From Pseudofrankia inefficax (GTDB lineage: Bacteria > Actinomycetota > Actinomycetes > Frankiales > Frankiaceae): 64,000 nt of DNA. The DNA lies in assembly GCF_000166135.1 (NCBI RefSeq), contig NC_014666.1:5704001-5768000 (forward strand), written 5' to 3'. Each line of letters starts with the position of its first letter. Position 1 is the first letter of the stretch. Shown here one piece after another: positions 17,033-25,148 of this stretch. The notes beneath the pieces were generated by a model. That model ran no database searches and was not told the DNA's origin. It worked only from the letters and a program-made list of their open reading frames with translations. The position numbers were made by a program, and so were the translations under genes.

Positions 17033-17944
17033 CTACTGGCCGTCCGGCTCGGACTGCTCGGCGAGGAAGCGCTCCAGCTCCTCGCCCAGCTCGTCCGCCG
17101 TGGGAAGGTCCTCGGGCTGGACGGTCGGGAGGCCGCCGGACTCCTTGCCGCGCTTGTAGGCGTCGTACTGCTCCTCCAGCGCGTGCACCAGCGACGCCAT
17201 CTCGCCGCCCTTGGCGAGCTCCAGGTCGACCTCGCCGCGCACCGTCGCCGCCGCCGACTGCAGGCCGTCCAGCGGGAGCATCAGGCCGGTGGTCTTGGAG
17301 ACCGAGGTCAGCAGGACCTCGGTGGCCGCCGGGAAGTCGGTCTGGTTGAGGTAGTGCGGGACGAGCGCCGCGAGCCCCATCGCGTCCCGGCCCTCCTTGC
17401 CGAACTCGAACTCCAGCAGGTGGCCGGCGCTGCCCGGCACCTGGACCTGGCGGACCCACGGCTCGTAGCCGGCGACGAGCTCCTTGCGGGTGCCGTGGAC
17501 GATCAGCCCGGTCGGCCGGGTGTGCGGCACGGCCATCGGGATCGCGTTCAGGCCGACCGCGAGCCGCAGGTTCAGCCGGCGGGTCAGCTCCCGGATCGCG
17601 GTGGAGAACCGCTTCCACATCAGGTCGGGCTCGGGCCCGGCGAGCAGCAGGAACGGCGTGTCGGCCCGGTCGCGCAGGGCGTAGAGGGCGAGCACCGGGT
17701 CCTCGTAGTGCTCCCAGTGGTCCTCGACGAAGGTCATCGCCGGGCGCCGGGACCGGTAGTCGAGCAGCAGGTCGATGTCGAACGTCGCGACGACCTCGTG
17801 CTCCAGGCTCGTCAGCAGGTGCTCGCTGGCCAGCCGGACCGCGTTCCCGGAGTCCACCACCCCGGTCATCGCCTCGAGCATCACCGGCCGGCCCAGGTCG
17901 GGCAGGTCGCCGTGGACCTCGTAGAGCTCACTCGGGTCGAGCAT
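17033..17944 (-). CDS. PAC2 family protein (proteasome-assembly-chaperone-like)
   Basis: A 303-residue protein with the PAC2 fold pattern: RPVMLEAMTGVVDSGNAVRL at the N-terminus, VATFDIDLLLDYRSRRPAMT, LLLAGPEPDLMWKRFSTAIR, a glycine-rich LAVGLNAIPMAVPHTRPTG and the helical AATEVLLTSVSKTTGLMLPL. The family is named after the eukaryotic proteasome assembly chaperone; the actinobacterial members are conserved but their role is not proven. The charged C-terminal helices (EDLPTADELGEELERFLAEQ) are characteristic. No proteasome genes lie in the window. Confidence 0.87.
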   Translation of the reverse strand: MLDPSELYEVHGDLPDLGRPVMLEAMTGVVDSGNAVRLASEHLLTSLEHEVVATFDIDLLLDYRSRRPAMTFVEDHWEHYEDPVLALYALRDRADTPFLLLAGPEPDLMWKRFSTAIRELTRRLNLRLAVGLNAIPMAVPHTRPTGLIVHGTRKELVAGYEPWVRQVQVPGSAGHLLEFEFGKEGRDAMGLAALVPHYLNQTDFPAATEVLLTSVSKTTGLMLPLDGLQSAAATVRGEVDLELAKGGEMASLVHALEEQYDAYKRGKESGGLPTVQPEDLPTADELGEELERFLAEQSEPDGQ

Positions 17945-18338
17945 GGCCGAGACCTCCCCTGTGCACCTTCACGGGCCCTGTCCATTTCGGGCCATCGACG
18001 GCGCGGCCGCGCCTACTTCGGCCAGGTTCCGGGACGGTGCTGGGTCACCGTCCCTCCATTGTCACGTCGTGGGCCGGTCGCCGTGGCTATCCTGCCGGCT
18101 AGATCCTGCCTTGCCGGCAACCTCCCGGCCGACGGTGCCCCACTCACTTGGACCAAGCGGTGGTGGCGTGGATCCATTCCTGGTTTCCTCCCTCCAGCTT
18201 CCTCTCCGGTCGCTCGGGTGTACCCGGATCGGCCCAACCCCCACGGCTGATCCGCGGAGCGGCCGCTGGCCGGCTGTCAACGTTGTTGTCTACAGTGACA
18301 GTGATCGGGTTGGCGGACGGCGGCGCGGAAGGTGCGGA
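17945..18338. other. 394-bp divergent intergenic region with a hairpin and a candidate operator
   Basis: No convincing gene is seen here. A 9-bp perfect hairpin (GGGACGGTG at 18031-18039 with its complement at 18046-18054) lies nearer the PAC2 gene, in what would be its leader or promoter region. An inverted repeat close to the TetR gene is listed separately. Confidence 0.6.
18274..18301. promoter_or_regulatory. Candidate TetR operator
   Basis: CTGTCA (18274-18279) and TGACAG (18296-18301) are perfect inverted half-sites. Inside them TTGTC-N6-GACAG adds a second overlapping dyad. The site ends 37 bases before the start of the TetR-family gene, the usual place for autoregulation. Assignment to that regulator is inference. 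Confidence 0.45.
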
Positions 18339-19034
18339 ATGTCGGACGAGCAGGACGGCCTGGACCTCGACGAATCGGGGCCCGGGCGGGTCACCGTCAG
18401 CGCGGCGGCCGGCCGGCGGACCCCGCGCGGCACGCTGTCGCGCCAGGTGCTGCTGGACAGCGCCCGCGAGATCGTCGACATCGGCGGGGTGACCGCGCTG
18501 TCGATGCGCGCGCTGGGCGCCCGGCTCGGCGTCGACCCGACCGCGATCTACCGCCACTTCCAGAACAAAAACGAGCTGCTCGACGCGCTCGCCGACCTGA
18601 TGATCCGCGGCGAGGGCGGGCTGCCGGCCACCGGCGACCCGGTCGCCGACCTGCGGGAGAGCCTGCGCCAGCTGCGCCGCCAGCTGCTGCGCTACCCGAC
18701 GCTGGCCCCGTCGGTGCTGCGCCAGCCGCCGGGCACCGGCTCGTGGTGGGACCGGATGGAGCAGGCCGTCGGCGCGCTGCGGGCGGGCGGCCGGTCCGAG
18801 GCCGAGGCGGCGGCGGTCTGGCAGACGCTGCTGTTCTTCGTGGTCGGCCACGCCCTGGTCGAGGCCCGCCACCTCGCGGAGAACCTCGCGACGGACCGGG
18901 TCGGCGCGCCGATGCCGACCGTGAACCCGCCGCGCTCCCGGTACCCGGAGCTCGCGGCCGCGGCGCCGTTCCTGCACGCCGACCTCGACGACCAGTTCGA
19001 GACGGGCCTCGACAGCATCCTGGGCAGCCGCTGA
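18339..19034 (+). CDS. TetR family regulator with TetR-type C-terminal domain
   Basis: A 231-residue repressor. After a 35-residue acidic and glycine-rich leader, the helix-turn-helix runs LSRQVLLDSAREIVDIGGVT, ALSMRALGARLGVDPTAIYR, HFQNKNELLDALADLMI. The C-terminal half (LRESLRQLRRQLLRYPTLAP and WQTLLFFVVGHALVEARH) resembles the ligand domain of tetracycline-repressor-like members. The target is unknown; the PAC2 gene diverges from it, and a candidate operator lies just upstream. GCGGAA precedes the ATG. Confidence 0.88.
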   Translation: MSDEQDGLDLDESGPGRVTVSAAAGRRTPRGTLSRQVLLDSAREIVDIGGVTALSMRALGARLGVDPTAIYRHFQNKNELLDALADLMIRGEGGLPATGDPVADLRESLRQLRRQLLRYPTLAPSVLRQPPGTGSWWDRMEQAVGALRAGGRSEAEAAAVWQTLLFFVVGHALVEARHLAENLATDRVGAPMPTVNPPRSRYPELAAAAPFLHADLDDQFETGLDSILGSR

Positions 19035-19219
19035 ACGGACCCGACCCGCGTCCATAGCGGGCGAACCGGGCCGATGGGGCGTCGGCGGACATCCACGGCC
19101 GGTCGCGCACCCGGACGGGCGGGTCGCGTCGTGTTGGCCGGGAACGGGCCGCGTCGCGCCGAATACTCCCTGGTCAGCGGCCCCGCCCCCGGGCAGCCGC
19201 GATGCCCAGGAGGTCGCGG

Positions 19220-20035
19220 ATGTCTCCGTTCGCCGCGCACGCCGGCCGGGCCGCCGACGGCGGCCACGCTCCGGCGGTCCCCCCAGCCGTGTTCCGCCGC
19301 GCCACCACCGCCGCCTGCGCCGCCGCGGCGCTGGTGGTGGGTGGGCTGGCCGGCTGCTCGCAACCGGCCCAGGACACGGGCTTCAACATCCAGGGCTCCC
19401 CGCCGGCCGCCGCGTCCGGACCGGCGACCACCCGGCCACCCGGTCAGCCGTCGGCGGGCGGCTCGCCCACGGCCCACAGCTCGCCGAGCGCCGACGACCT
19501 GGAGATCATGGGCACCCGGTGCACGGGCGCGAAGGTCACCGTGGAGCTGGGAACGCCGGTGGTGATGTCGCCCGCCGACCCCGAGAGCCTCCAGTTCGGC
19601 CTCGCCGTGACGTTCACCAACCACTTCTCGCTGACGTGTTCGATCTTCGGCTTCCCGGGCGTGGCGCTGGTGTCGGCCGCCGGCGACACCTACGACCTGC
19701 CCCGGCGCACGGACCAGACGGCCGACACCATGTACCTCCCGCCCGGTGGGACGGCCTCGGCCCTGCTGACCTACCTGCAGGTCCCCGCCGCCGCCACGAC
19801 CGATCCGGCGCCGCTCGCCGACCTCGCGGACGACCCGGAGGCCACCGCCACACCGGCCACCATCACACCGGCCACCATCGCCACGCCGGCCGGCGACGCG
19901 TTCACCCCGCGGTACGTCCTGGTCACCCCGCCGGACGACCGCGAGGCGGTTCGGCTGGACTGGCCCGGCGGCCCGATCGTCGACCAGCGGGCCGACCCCG
20001 GGTCCGGCACCTCCATCGGCCCCGTCATCCGCTGA
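19220..20035 (+). CDS. DUF4232-domain lipoprotein
   Basis: A 271-residue secreted lipoprotein. The signal peptide ends with lipobox LAGC at about residues 45-48. A Pro/Ser/Thr-rich linker follows, then the DUF4232 domain: GTRCTGAKVTVELG, LQFGLAVTFTNHFSLTCSIF, GFPGVALVSAAGDTYDLPRR and GTASALLTYLQ. Two cysteines (in GTRCTG and LTCSIF) probably form the conserved disulfide. The domain contains an extra Asp/Ala/Thr repeat segment (ATPATITPATIATPAG). Function unknown. AGGAGG before ATG 19220 decides the start over an in-frame ATG at 19202. Confidence 0.85.
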   Translation: MSPFAAHAGRAADGGHAPAVPPAVFRRATTAACAAAALVVGGLAGCSQPAQDTGFNIQGSPPAAASGPATTRPPGQPSAGGSPTAHSSPSADDLEIMGTRCTGAKVTVELGTPVVMSPADPESLQFGLAVTFTNHFSLTCSIFGFPGVALVSAAGDTYDLPRRTDQTADTMYLPPGGTASALLTYLQVPAAATTDPAPLADLADDPEATATPATITPATIATPAGDAFTPRYVLVTPPDDREAVRLDWPGGPIVDQRADPGSGTSIGPVIR

Positions 20036-20050
20036 CCGCCCGGCCCCGGT

Positions 20051-20677
20051 CTACAGGGTCTCGGCCAGGCCCTCGGTGAGCAGGCGCAGCGCCTGGTCGA
20101 GGATCGGCCCGAGGTCGGCGCCGGGGCGGGCGAGCCATTCCTCGTAGCCGGCGACCGCGACCCCGAGAAACGCCCAGGCGACCGCGCGCGGCTCCAGGGC
20201 GTCGGTCTGCCGGCCGGTCCGCGCGGCGACGAACTCGGCGACGACGGCGCGCCAGGCGGCGTAGCGCAGCGTCGAGTGCGCCTGGAGCGCCGGCGTGCGC
20301 AGGATCAGCGCCATCCGGCGCCGGTGCCAGTCGGCCTCGGCGACCGGGTAGGTGTTGAAGTCCAGGATCGCCCGGCGCAGCGCGGCCAGCACCGGAACCT
20401 CGGCCGGGGTCGCGGCCAGCGCGGCGCGCATGGTCTCCAGGTGGGCGTCGAACTCGCCCCAGGCGACGTCGTTCTTGGACGCGTAGTAGCGGAAGAAGGT
20501 GCGCCGGCCGATGCCGGCGACGGCCGCGATGTCGTCGACCGTCGTCGCGTCGAACCCGCGCTCCTCGAAGATCAGGAGCGCGTGCCGCTCCAGCTCGGCC
20601 GCCGTCGTCACCGGCCGCCGGCCGGCCCGGCCCGTCGAGGACCTGGGCTCCTGCGGGGGCGCGCCGTTGTGCACCAC
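20051..20677 (-). CDS. mftR: MftR-like TetR family regulator of the mycofactocin system
   Basis: A regulator of about 208 residues. The HTH part (TAAELERHALLIFEERGFDA, TTVDDIAAVAGIGRRTFFRY, YASKNDVAWGEFDAHLETMR) and the ligand part (AALRRAILDFNTYPVAEADW, ALILRTPALQAHSTLRYAAW, VAWAFLGVAVAGYEEWLARP) follow the mycobacterial MftR pattern closely, including RRTxFRYYxSKN, DFDAHL-like and LILxTPALQAxS blocks. In mycobacteria MftR represses mycofactocin genes and responds to long-chain acyl-CoAs. It diverges from the flavoprotein operon; two matching palindromes lie between. GTG at 20677 or 20674 is the start. Confidence 0.82.
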   Translation of the reverse strand: MVHNGAPPQEPRSSTGRAGRRPVTTAAELERHALLIFEERGFDATTVDDIAAVAGIGRRTFFRYYASKNDVAWGEFDAHLETMRAALAATPAEVPVLAALRRAILDFNTYPVAEADWHRRRMALILRTPALQAHSTLRYAAWRAVVAEFVAARTGRQTDALEPRAVAWAFLGVAVAGYEEWLARPGADLGPILDQALRLLTEGLAETL

Positions 20678-20740
20678 GTCACCGTACTCCCGAAGATCGT
20701 TCCTACGGAGCCTGGCGCTCGTGGCGGTATCCCTTTCCTC

Positions 20741-20755
20741 TGGCACCCGGTGCCA
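20741..20755. promoter_or_regulatory. Candidate MftR operator 1
   Basis: TGGCACCCGGTGCCA has perfect 6-base arms (TGGCAC/GTGCCA) around CCG. It lies in the gap between the divergent mftR-like and flavoprotein genes. A second site with identical arms begins 42 bases further on. Assignment to the adjacent TetR-family repressor is inference from position and symmetry. Confidence 0.7.
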
Positions 20756-20782
20756 ATATGCTTCGCCTCGCTCCTCCTTCTT

Positions 20783-20797
20783 TGGCACCGAGTGCCA
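20783..20797. promoter_or_regulatory. Candidate MftR operator 2
   Basis: TGGCACCGAGTGCCA repeats the arms of operator 1 exactly, with a different 3-base centre (CGA). The 42-base offset is four helical turns, which puts both sites on one face of the DNA and would suit cooperative binding of two TetR dimers. Confidence 0.7.
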
Positions 20798-20882
20798 TAG
20801 AACGCCGGAGCACGGTCGCTCCGCCCGCCGGCGGGCGACCAACCCCATTGCGAGGCGGACGGACACACGGTATGGCCAACGT

Positions 20883-22934
20883 ATGACCGCGATCGACGGT
20901 GAGTCCGCCGTGTCGGCGGGCTCCCCCGAGCCCGCTGGCCCGGCGCTCGCCACGCCGCTGCCGCTGCGCGGCCACATCGCGCCGTCACGGGTCCTGTTCG
21001 GTCCGCACGAGACGAACCTGGCCCGCCGCCGCGACATCTCCGACCGGCACGTCGCGTACTACGCGCGCCGGGCCGCCGGCGGCGCCGGGGTGATCGTCAC
21101 CGAGACGGCGTCGGTCACCGCCGATGACTGGCCCTACGAGCGGGCGCCGCTGGCGGCCGACTGCGGGCCCGGCTGGGCAGCGCTGGCCGAGGCTGTGCGG
21201 CCGTATGGCACCGTCGTGCTGGCCGGGCTCGGCCACGCGGGCGGCCAGGGGTCGAGCGCGTACTCGCAGGCGGTGCTGTGGGCGCCGTCACCCGTCGCGG
21301 ACGCGGCCAGCCGGGAGCTTCCCGCCGAGCTGGAGCAGGACGGGATCGACGCCATCGTGGCCGGCTTCGCCGCCGGCGCGTCGCTCGCGGTCGAGGCGGG
21401 CCTGGCCGGGGTGGAGATCGACGCCGGCCCGCTCGCGCTGCTGCGCCAGTTCCACTCCGGGCTGACCAACCACCGCGGCGACGGCTACGCCGACCGGCTG
21501 CGGCTCACCCGCGAGGTGCTGACGGCGGTCCGGGCCGCGATCGGCCAGGAGAAGGTGCTGGCGCTGCGGCTGAGCTGCGACGAGCTGGCGCCCTGGGCCG
21601 GGGTGACGCCCGAACACGCGGCCGAGCAGGTCGACGCGCTGGCCGGCCTCGGCCTGCTCGACCTGCTGGTCGTGGTCCGCGGCGGGCCCTACTCGACGGC
21701 CGCCTACCGGCCGACGGCGCACACCGCGCCGACGTTCAACCGCGACCTGTGCGCGGCGATCCGGGCCGCGGCGGCCGGCCGGGTCGCGGTCGCGCTGCAG
21801 GGCAGCGTCGTCGACGCCGACGACGCCGAGGCGGCACTGGCGGACGGCGTCGCCGACCTGGTGGAGATGACCCGGGCGCAGATCGCCGACCCGGAGCTGG
21901 TCACGAAGGTCCGGGCCGGCGCGGCCGAGCGGGTCCGGCCCTGCCTGCTGTGCAACCAGGCCTGCCGGGTCCGCGACAACCGCAACCCGATCGTGTCCTG
22001 CGTCGGCGAGCCGCGCAGCGGCCACGAGACCGAGGACGCGCCGGTCGACGGCACCGACCCTCGGCCGCGCGCGGTGCTGGTCGTCGGTGGCGGCCCCGCA
22101 GGGCTGGAGGCGGCCCGGGTGCTCGCCAGCCGAGGCCACACCGTCACGCTGGCCGAGGCGGGCGAGCAACTGGGTGGGACGCTGCGTACCTCGGCTGTCG
22201 GGCCGGGCCGGGAGCGGCTGGCGCGCCTCGTCGACTGGCTGGAGGCCGAGTGCGCGCGCCTGGGGGTGACTGTCGAGCTGGGCCGGACGGTGACCGCGGC
22301 CGAGCTGGACACCGCCGAGGCCGCCGGCCAGGCCGTCATCCTCGCCACCGGCTCGGTGGCCGCGGACCGGGACTACCCGGCGACGGCGGATGCCTTCGCG
22401 CCCCAGGTCGTCGACGCGCTGAGCCTGCTCGCCGCCGGTCCCGACCTGCTGGTCGCCGGGCCGGTCGTCGTGCACGACCCGGTCGGCGGGCCGGTGGCGG
22501 TCGGGATCGCCGAGTGGCTGGCCGCGGCCGGCCGGGAGGTCGCCCTCGTGGCGCCCGACCAGGTCGCCGGCACGTTGCTGTCGCTGACCGGCGACCTCGC
22601 CCCGGCGAACACCCGGCTCGCGCAGGCCGGCGTGCGCCGCGAGCTGCGCGCGCTCGTCCGCGAGATCGGCGACGGCCACGTCGTGCTGGAGGACGTCTGG
22701 ACCGGCGCCCGCCGCGAGATCCCGTGCGCGGCCCTCGTCGACTGCGGCCACCGGCTGCCCGACGAGGCGCTCTACCTGGCCCGCCCCGGCACCCCGCGGG
22801 CCGGCGACTGCGTCGCCCCGCGCACCGCGCTGGAGGCGGTGCTGGAGGGCCGGCGCCGAGCGCTCGAACTCGCGCGCCGCGCCCCGGCCCGCGTGAGCCC
22901 GCTGGCCGGCGCCGGCACGGGAGGGGCCCGATGA
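20883..22934 (+). CDS. FadH/OYE-type (TMADH-like) flavoprotein oxidoreductase, mycofactocin-associated type 1
   Basis: A 683-residue enzyme with an FMN TIM-barrel (residues 25-360), a 4Fe-4S site and a C-terminal FAD/NAD(P)-type domain (ADP motif VLVVGGGPAGLEAARVLASR), the architecture of 2,4-dienoyl-CoA reductase and trimethylamine dehydrogenase. The cluster cysteines are in CLLCNQACRVRDNRNPIVSC (C-x2-C-x3-C-x11-C). In the active-site loop the usual His and Tyr are replaced (DAGPLALLRQF, about 180-190), so classical dienoyl reduction is unlikely. It is the first gene of the block controlled by the MftR-like regulator, and its stop overlaps the next start (ATGA). Confidence 0.85.
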   Translation: MTAIDGESAVSAGSPEPAGPALATPLPLRGHIAPSRVLFGPHETNLARRRDISDRHVAYYARRAAGGAGVIVTETASVTADDWPYERAPLAADCGPGWAALAEAVRPYGTVVLAGLGHAGGQGSSAYSQAVLWAPSPVADAASRELPAELEQDGIDAIVAGFAAGASLAVEAGLAGVEIDAGPLALLRQFHSGLTNHRGDGYADRLRLTREVLTAVRAAIGQEKVLALRLSCDELAPWAGVTPEHAAEQVDALAGLGLLDLLVVVRGGPYSTAAYRPTAHTAPTFNRDLCAAIRAAAAGRVAVALQGSVVDADDAEAALADGVADLVEMTRAQIADPELVTKVRAGAAERVRPCLLCNQACRVRDNRNPIVSCVGEPRSGHETEDAPVDGTDPRPRAVLVVGGGPAGLEAARVLASRGHTVTLAEAGEQLGGTLRTSAVGPGRERLARLVDWLEAECARLGVTVELGRTVTAAELDTAEAAGQAVILATGSVAADRDYPATADAFAPQVVDALSLLAAGPDLLVAGPVVVHDPVGGPVAVGIAEWLAAAGREVALVAPDQVAGTLLSLTGDLAPANTRLAQAGVRRELRALVREIGDGHVVLEDVWTGARREIPCAALVDCGHRLPDEALYLARPGTPRAGDCVAPRTALEAVLEGRRRALELARRAPARVSPLAGAGTGGAR

Positions 22935-24922
22935 GCGCGACCTCGCGGTACCAGTACCTGTTCAGCCCGCTGCGGATCGGGCCCCTGACGGTCCGCAACC
23001 GGGTGGTCTTCTCGGCCCACCTGACGAACTACGCCGCCGACGGGCTGCCGACCGAGCAGCACGCCGCCTACTACGCGGCCCGCGCGGCCGGTGGCGCCGG
23101 GCTGATCATCACCGAGGAGCACTCGACCCACCCGACCGACTGGCCGTACGAGAAGCTCATCCACGGCTTCAACCCGGCCGTCATCCCCGGCTACCGGCGG
23201 ATCACCGACGCGGTCCACGCCCACGGCACGCCGATCCTCGCCCAGATCAACCACAACGGCGGCCAGGCGTCGTCGATGTTCTCCCGCCAGCCCGTGTGGG
23301 CGCCGAGCCCGGTGCCCGACCCGCTGTTCCGCGAGGTCCCCAAGGCGCTGGAGCCGCACGAGATCCGCGAGGTCGTCGCGGGCTACGGGCAGGTCGCCGA
23401 GCACTGCGCGGCCGGCGGGTTCGACGGGATCGAGCTGCAGTGCTCGCACTCGTCGATCGTGCGCGGGTTCCTCTCCCCCGCGACCAACCGGCGGACCGAC
23501 GAGTACGGCGGCTCGCTGGCCAACCGGGCCAGGCTGCTGCTGGAGATCGTCGACGCGGTGCGCGCCGCGATCGGGCCCGAGCTGGCCCTCGGGGTCCGGA
23601 TCTGCGGCGACGAGCTGATCGAGGGCGGTACCACCATCGAGGACGCGGTGGCGATCGCGACGATGGTCGAGGCGTCCGGCAAGGTCGACTACATCAACAC
23701 CTCGATCGGCGTCGCCACCGCGACGCTGTACATGATCGAGGCGAGCATGCAGGTGCCGCCGGGCTACGCGATGTTCATCCCGAGCGCGATCCGGGCCGCG
23801 GTGAACCTGCCGGTGGTCGGCGTCGGCCGGTTCAAGGACCCGCTGCAGGCCGACCGGGCGCTCGCCGCCGGCCAGGCCGACCTGATCGGCATCGTGCGCG
23901 GCCAGATCGCCGACGCCGACTTCGTCGCGAAGGCCCGCGCCGGGCACGCCACCGAGATCCGCACCTGCCTGTCGTGCAACCAGGAGTGCGTCGGGCGGAT
24001 GGGCCTGAACCGCTGGCTCGGCTGCATCGAGAACCCGCGCACCGGCCGGGAGGCCGTCCCGCTGCCGGCGCCGCGCCGGCGCGGGCAGCGGGTGTTCGTC
24101 GTCGGCGGCGGCCCCGGCGGCCTGCAGGCCGCGGTCAGCGCGGCCCAGCGGGGCCATCACGTCACCCTGTTCGAGCGCTCCGACCGGCTCGGCGGCCAGG
24201 TCCAGCTCGCCGCCAGCGTGCCGAGCCGGGCCGAGTTCCTCGACATCGTCCGCAACCTGATCGCCCACGCGCAGCGGGTCGGCGTCGACGTCAAGCTGTC
24301 GACCGATGTCGACGCGGACCTGCTGCTCGCCGAGAAGCCGGACGCGGTGATCCTCGCGACCGGGGCGGCGCCGAACCCGCCCTGGTGGGCCGGCGCGGCC
24401 GGGTCGGGCCCGGACCACCGGGTCGTCGACGTCCGCGACGTCCTGGAAGGCCGGGCGGCGCCGAGCGGGAAGGTCGTCGTCATCGACGAGCTGGGCTTCC
24501 ACCAGGCCACCTCGGTCGCCGAGCTGCTCGCCGACCGGGGCTGCCAGGTCGAGGTCATCACCAACGGCATGGTCGTCGGCCAGGACCTGGGCGTCACCCT
24601 CGACATGGAGCAGTGGAACGTCAAGGCGGCCGCCCGCGGCGTCACCCAGGCCACCGACCTGGTGCCGATGGGCGCGGCGCCGGCCGAGAACGGCGCGGGC
24701 GTCGTGCTGAACCTGCAGCACCACCCGACCGGCACCGACCAGACGCGGGAGGTGGACTGGGTGGTCTGCGCGGTGCACCAGCGCGCCGAGGACGGCCTGT
24801 ACAGGGCGCTGCGCGCGGCCGGGGCCCTGCCCTTCACCCTCCAGCGGGTCGGCGACTGCCTCTCGCCCCGGCGTGCCCACGCCGCCGTCGTCGAGGGCCA
24901 GCGCGCGGCGGTCGCACTGTGA
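22931..24922 (+). CDS. FadH/OYE-type (TMADH-like) flavoprotein oxidoreductase, mycofactocin-associated type 2
   Basis: A 663-residue paralogue of the preceding gene product with the same three parts. The FMN barrel starts YQYLFSPLRIGPLTVRNRVV; HNGGQASSMFSRQPVWAPSP and FLSPATNRRTDEYGGSLANR are family blocks. The Fe-S motif is CLSCNQECVGRMGLNRWLGC. The FAD domain opens VFVVGGGPGGLQAAVSAAQR. The active-site loop keeps His173 but has Ser175 where 2,4-dienoyl-CoA reductase has its proton-donating Tyr. Relatives such as trimethylamine dehydrogenase pass electrons to ETF, and ETF genes follow here after 226 bases. Confidence 0.87.
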   Translation: MSATSRYQYLFSPLRIGPLTVRNRVVFSAHLTNYAADGLPTEQHAAYYAARAAGGAGLIITEEHSTHPTDWPYEKLIHGFNPAVIPGYRRITDAVHAHGTPILAQINHNGGQASSMFSRQPVWAPSPVPDPLFREVPKALEPHEIREVVAGYGQVAEHCAAGGFDGIELQCSHSSIVRGFLSPATNRRTDEYGGSLANRARLLLEIVDAVRAAIGPELALGVRICGDELIEGGTTIEDAVAIATMVEASGKVDYINTSIGVATATLYMIEASMQVPPGYAMFIPSAIRAAVNLPVVGVGRFKDPLQADRALAAGQADLIGIVRGQIADADFVAKARAGHATEIRTCLSCNQECVGRMGLNRWLGCIENPRTGREAVPLPAPRRRGQRVFVVGGGPGGLQAAVSAAQRGHHVTLFERSDRLGGQVQLAASVPSRAEFLDIVRNLIAHAQRVGVDVKLSTDVDADLLLAEKPDAVILATGAAPNPPWWAGAAGSGPDHRVVDVRDVLEGRAAPSGKVVVIDELGFHQATSVAELLADRGCQVEVITNGMVVGQDLGVTLDMEQWNVKAAARGVTQATDLVPMGAAPAENGAGVVLNLQHHPTGTDQTREVDWVVCAVHQRAEDGLYRALRAAGALPFTLQRVGDCLSPRRAHAAVVEGQRAAVAL

Positions 24923-25024
24923 GCGTAGGAGTGAGCGAGTGGAGTGGTCGTCCGAGGTACGAGGACGGCCGCGGAGCGAGTGAGGCGACGGAGCGAACTC
25001 GGGGCACTGTGAACCACATGATCA

Positions 25025-25099
25025 TGATCGCCGTTTCCGCCCTCCCGTGGTTTTCTACGGGGCCGGATGACAACCACCAGAGGGCGCAAATGGCGATCA
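25025..25099. repeat. 75-bp palindromic intergenic repeat, copy 3 of 3
   Basis: The left arm starts TGATCGCCGTTT at 25025; the right arm ends AATGGCGATCA at 25099. It sits inside the 226-base gap between the second flavoprotein gene and the ETF alpha gene, so it interrupts an otherwise tightly packed operon. The 100 bases before it hold GAGCGAGTG-type low-complexity sequence but no gene. Confidence 0.85.
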
Positions 25100-25148
25100 A
25101 GCCGTCCTCGGCGGCCGTTTGGCCACCGGATCAGCGCAGGCAGGTGCG

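Noticed and set aside
20680-20882. Small mftA-like precursor peptide gene between the divergent genes
   Set aside because: No reading frame here ends with a mycofactocin-type IDGMCGVY-like tail; the gap holds only the two palindromes and promoter-like sequence.
24923-25024. GAGCGAGTG-type sequence before the third palindromic repeat as a small gene
   Set aside because: It is low-complexity sequence without a ribosome site or a plausible product.
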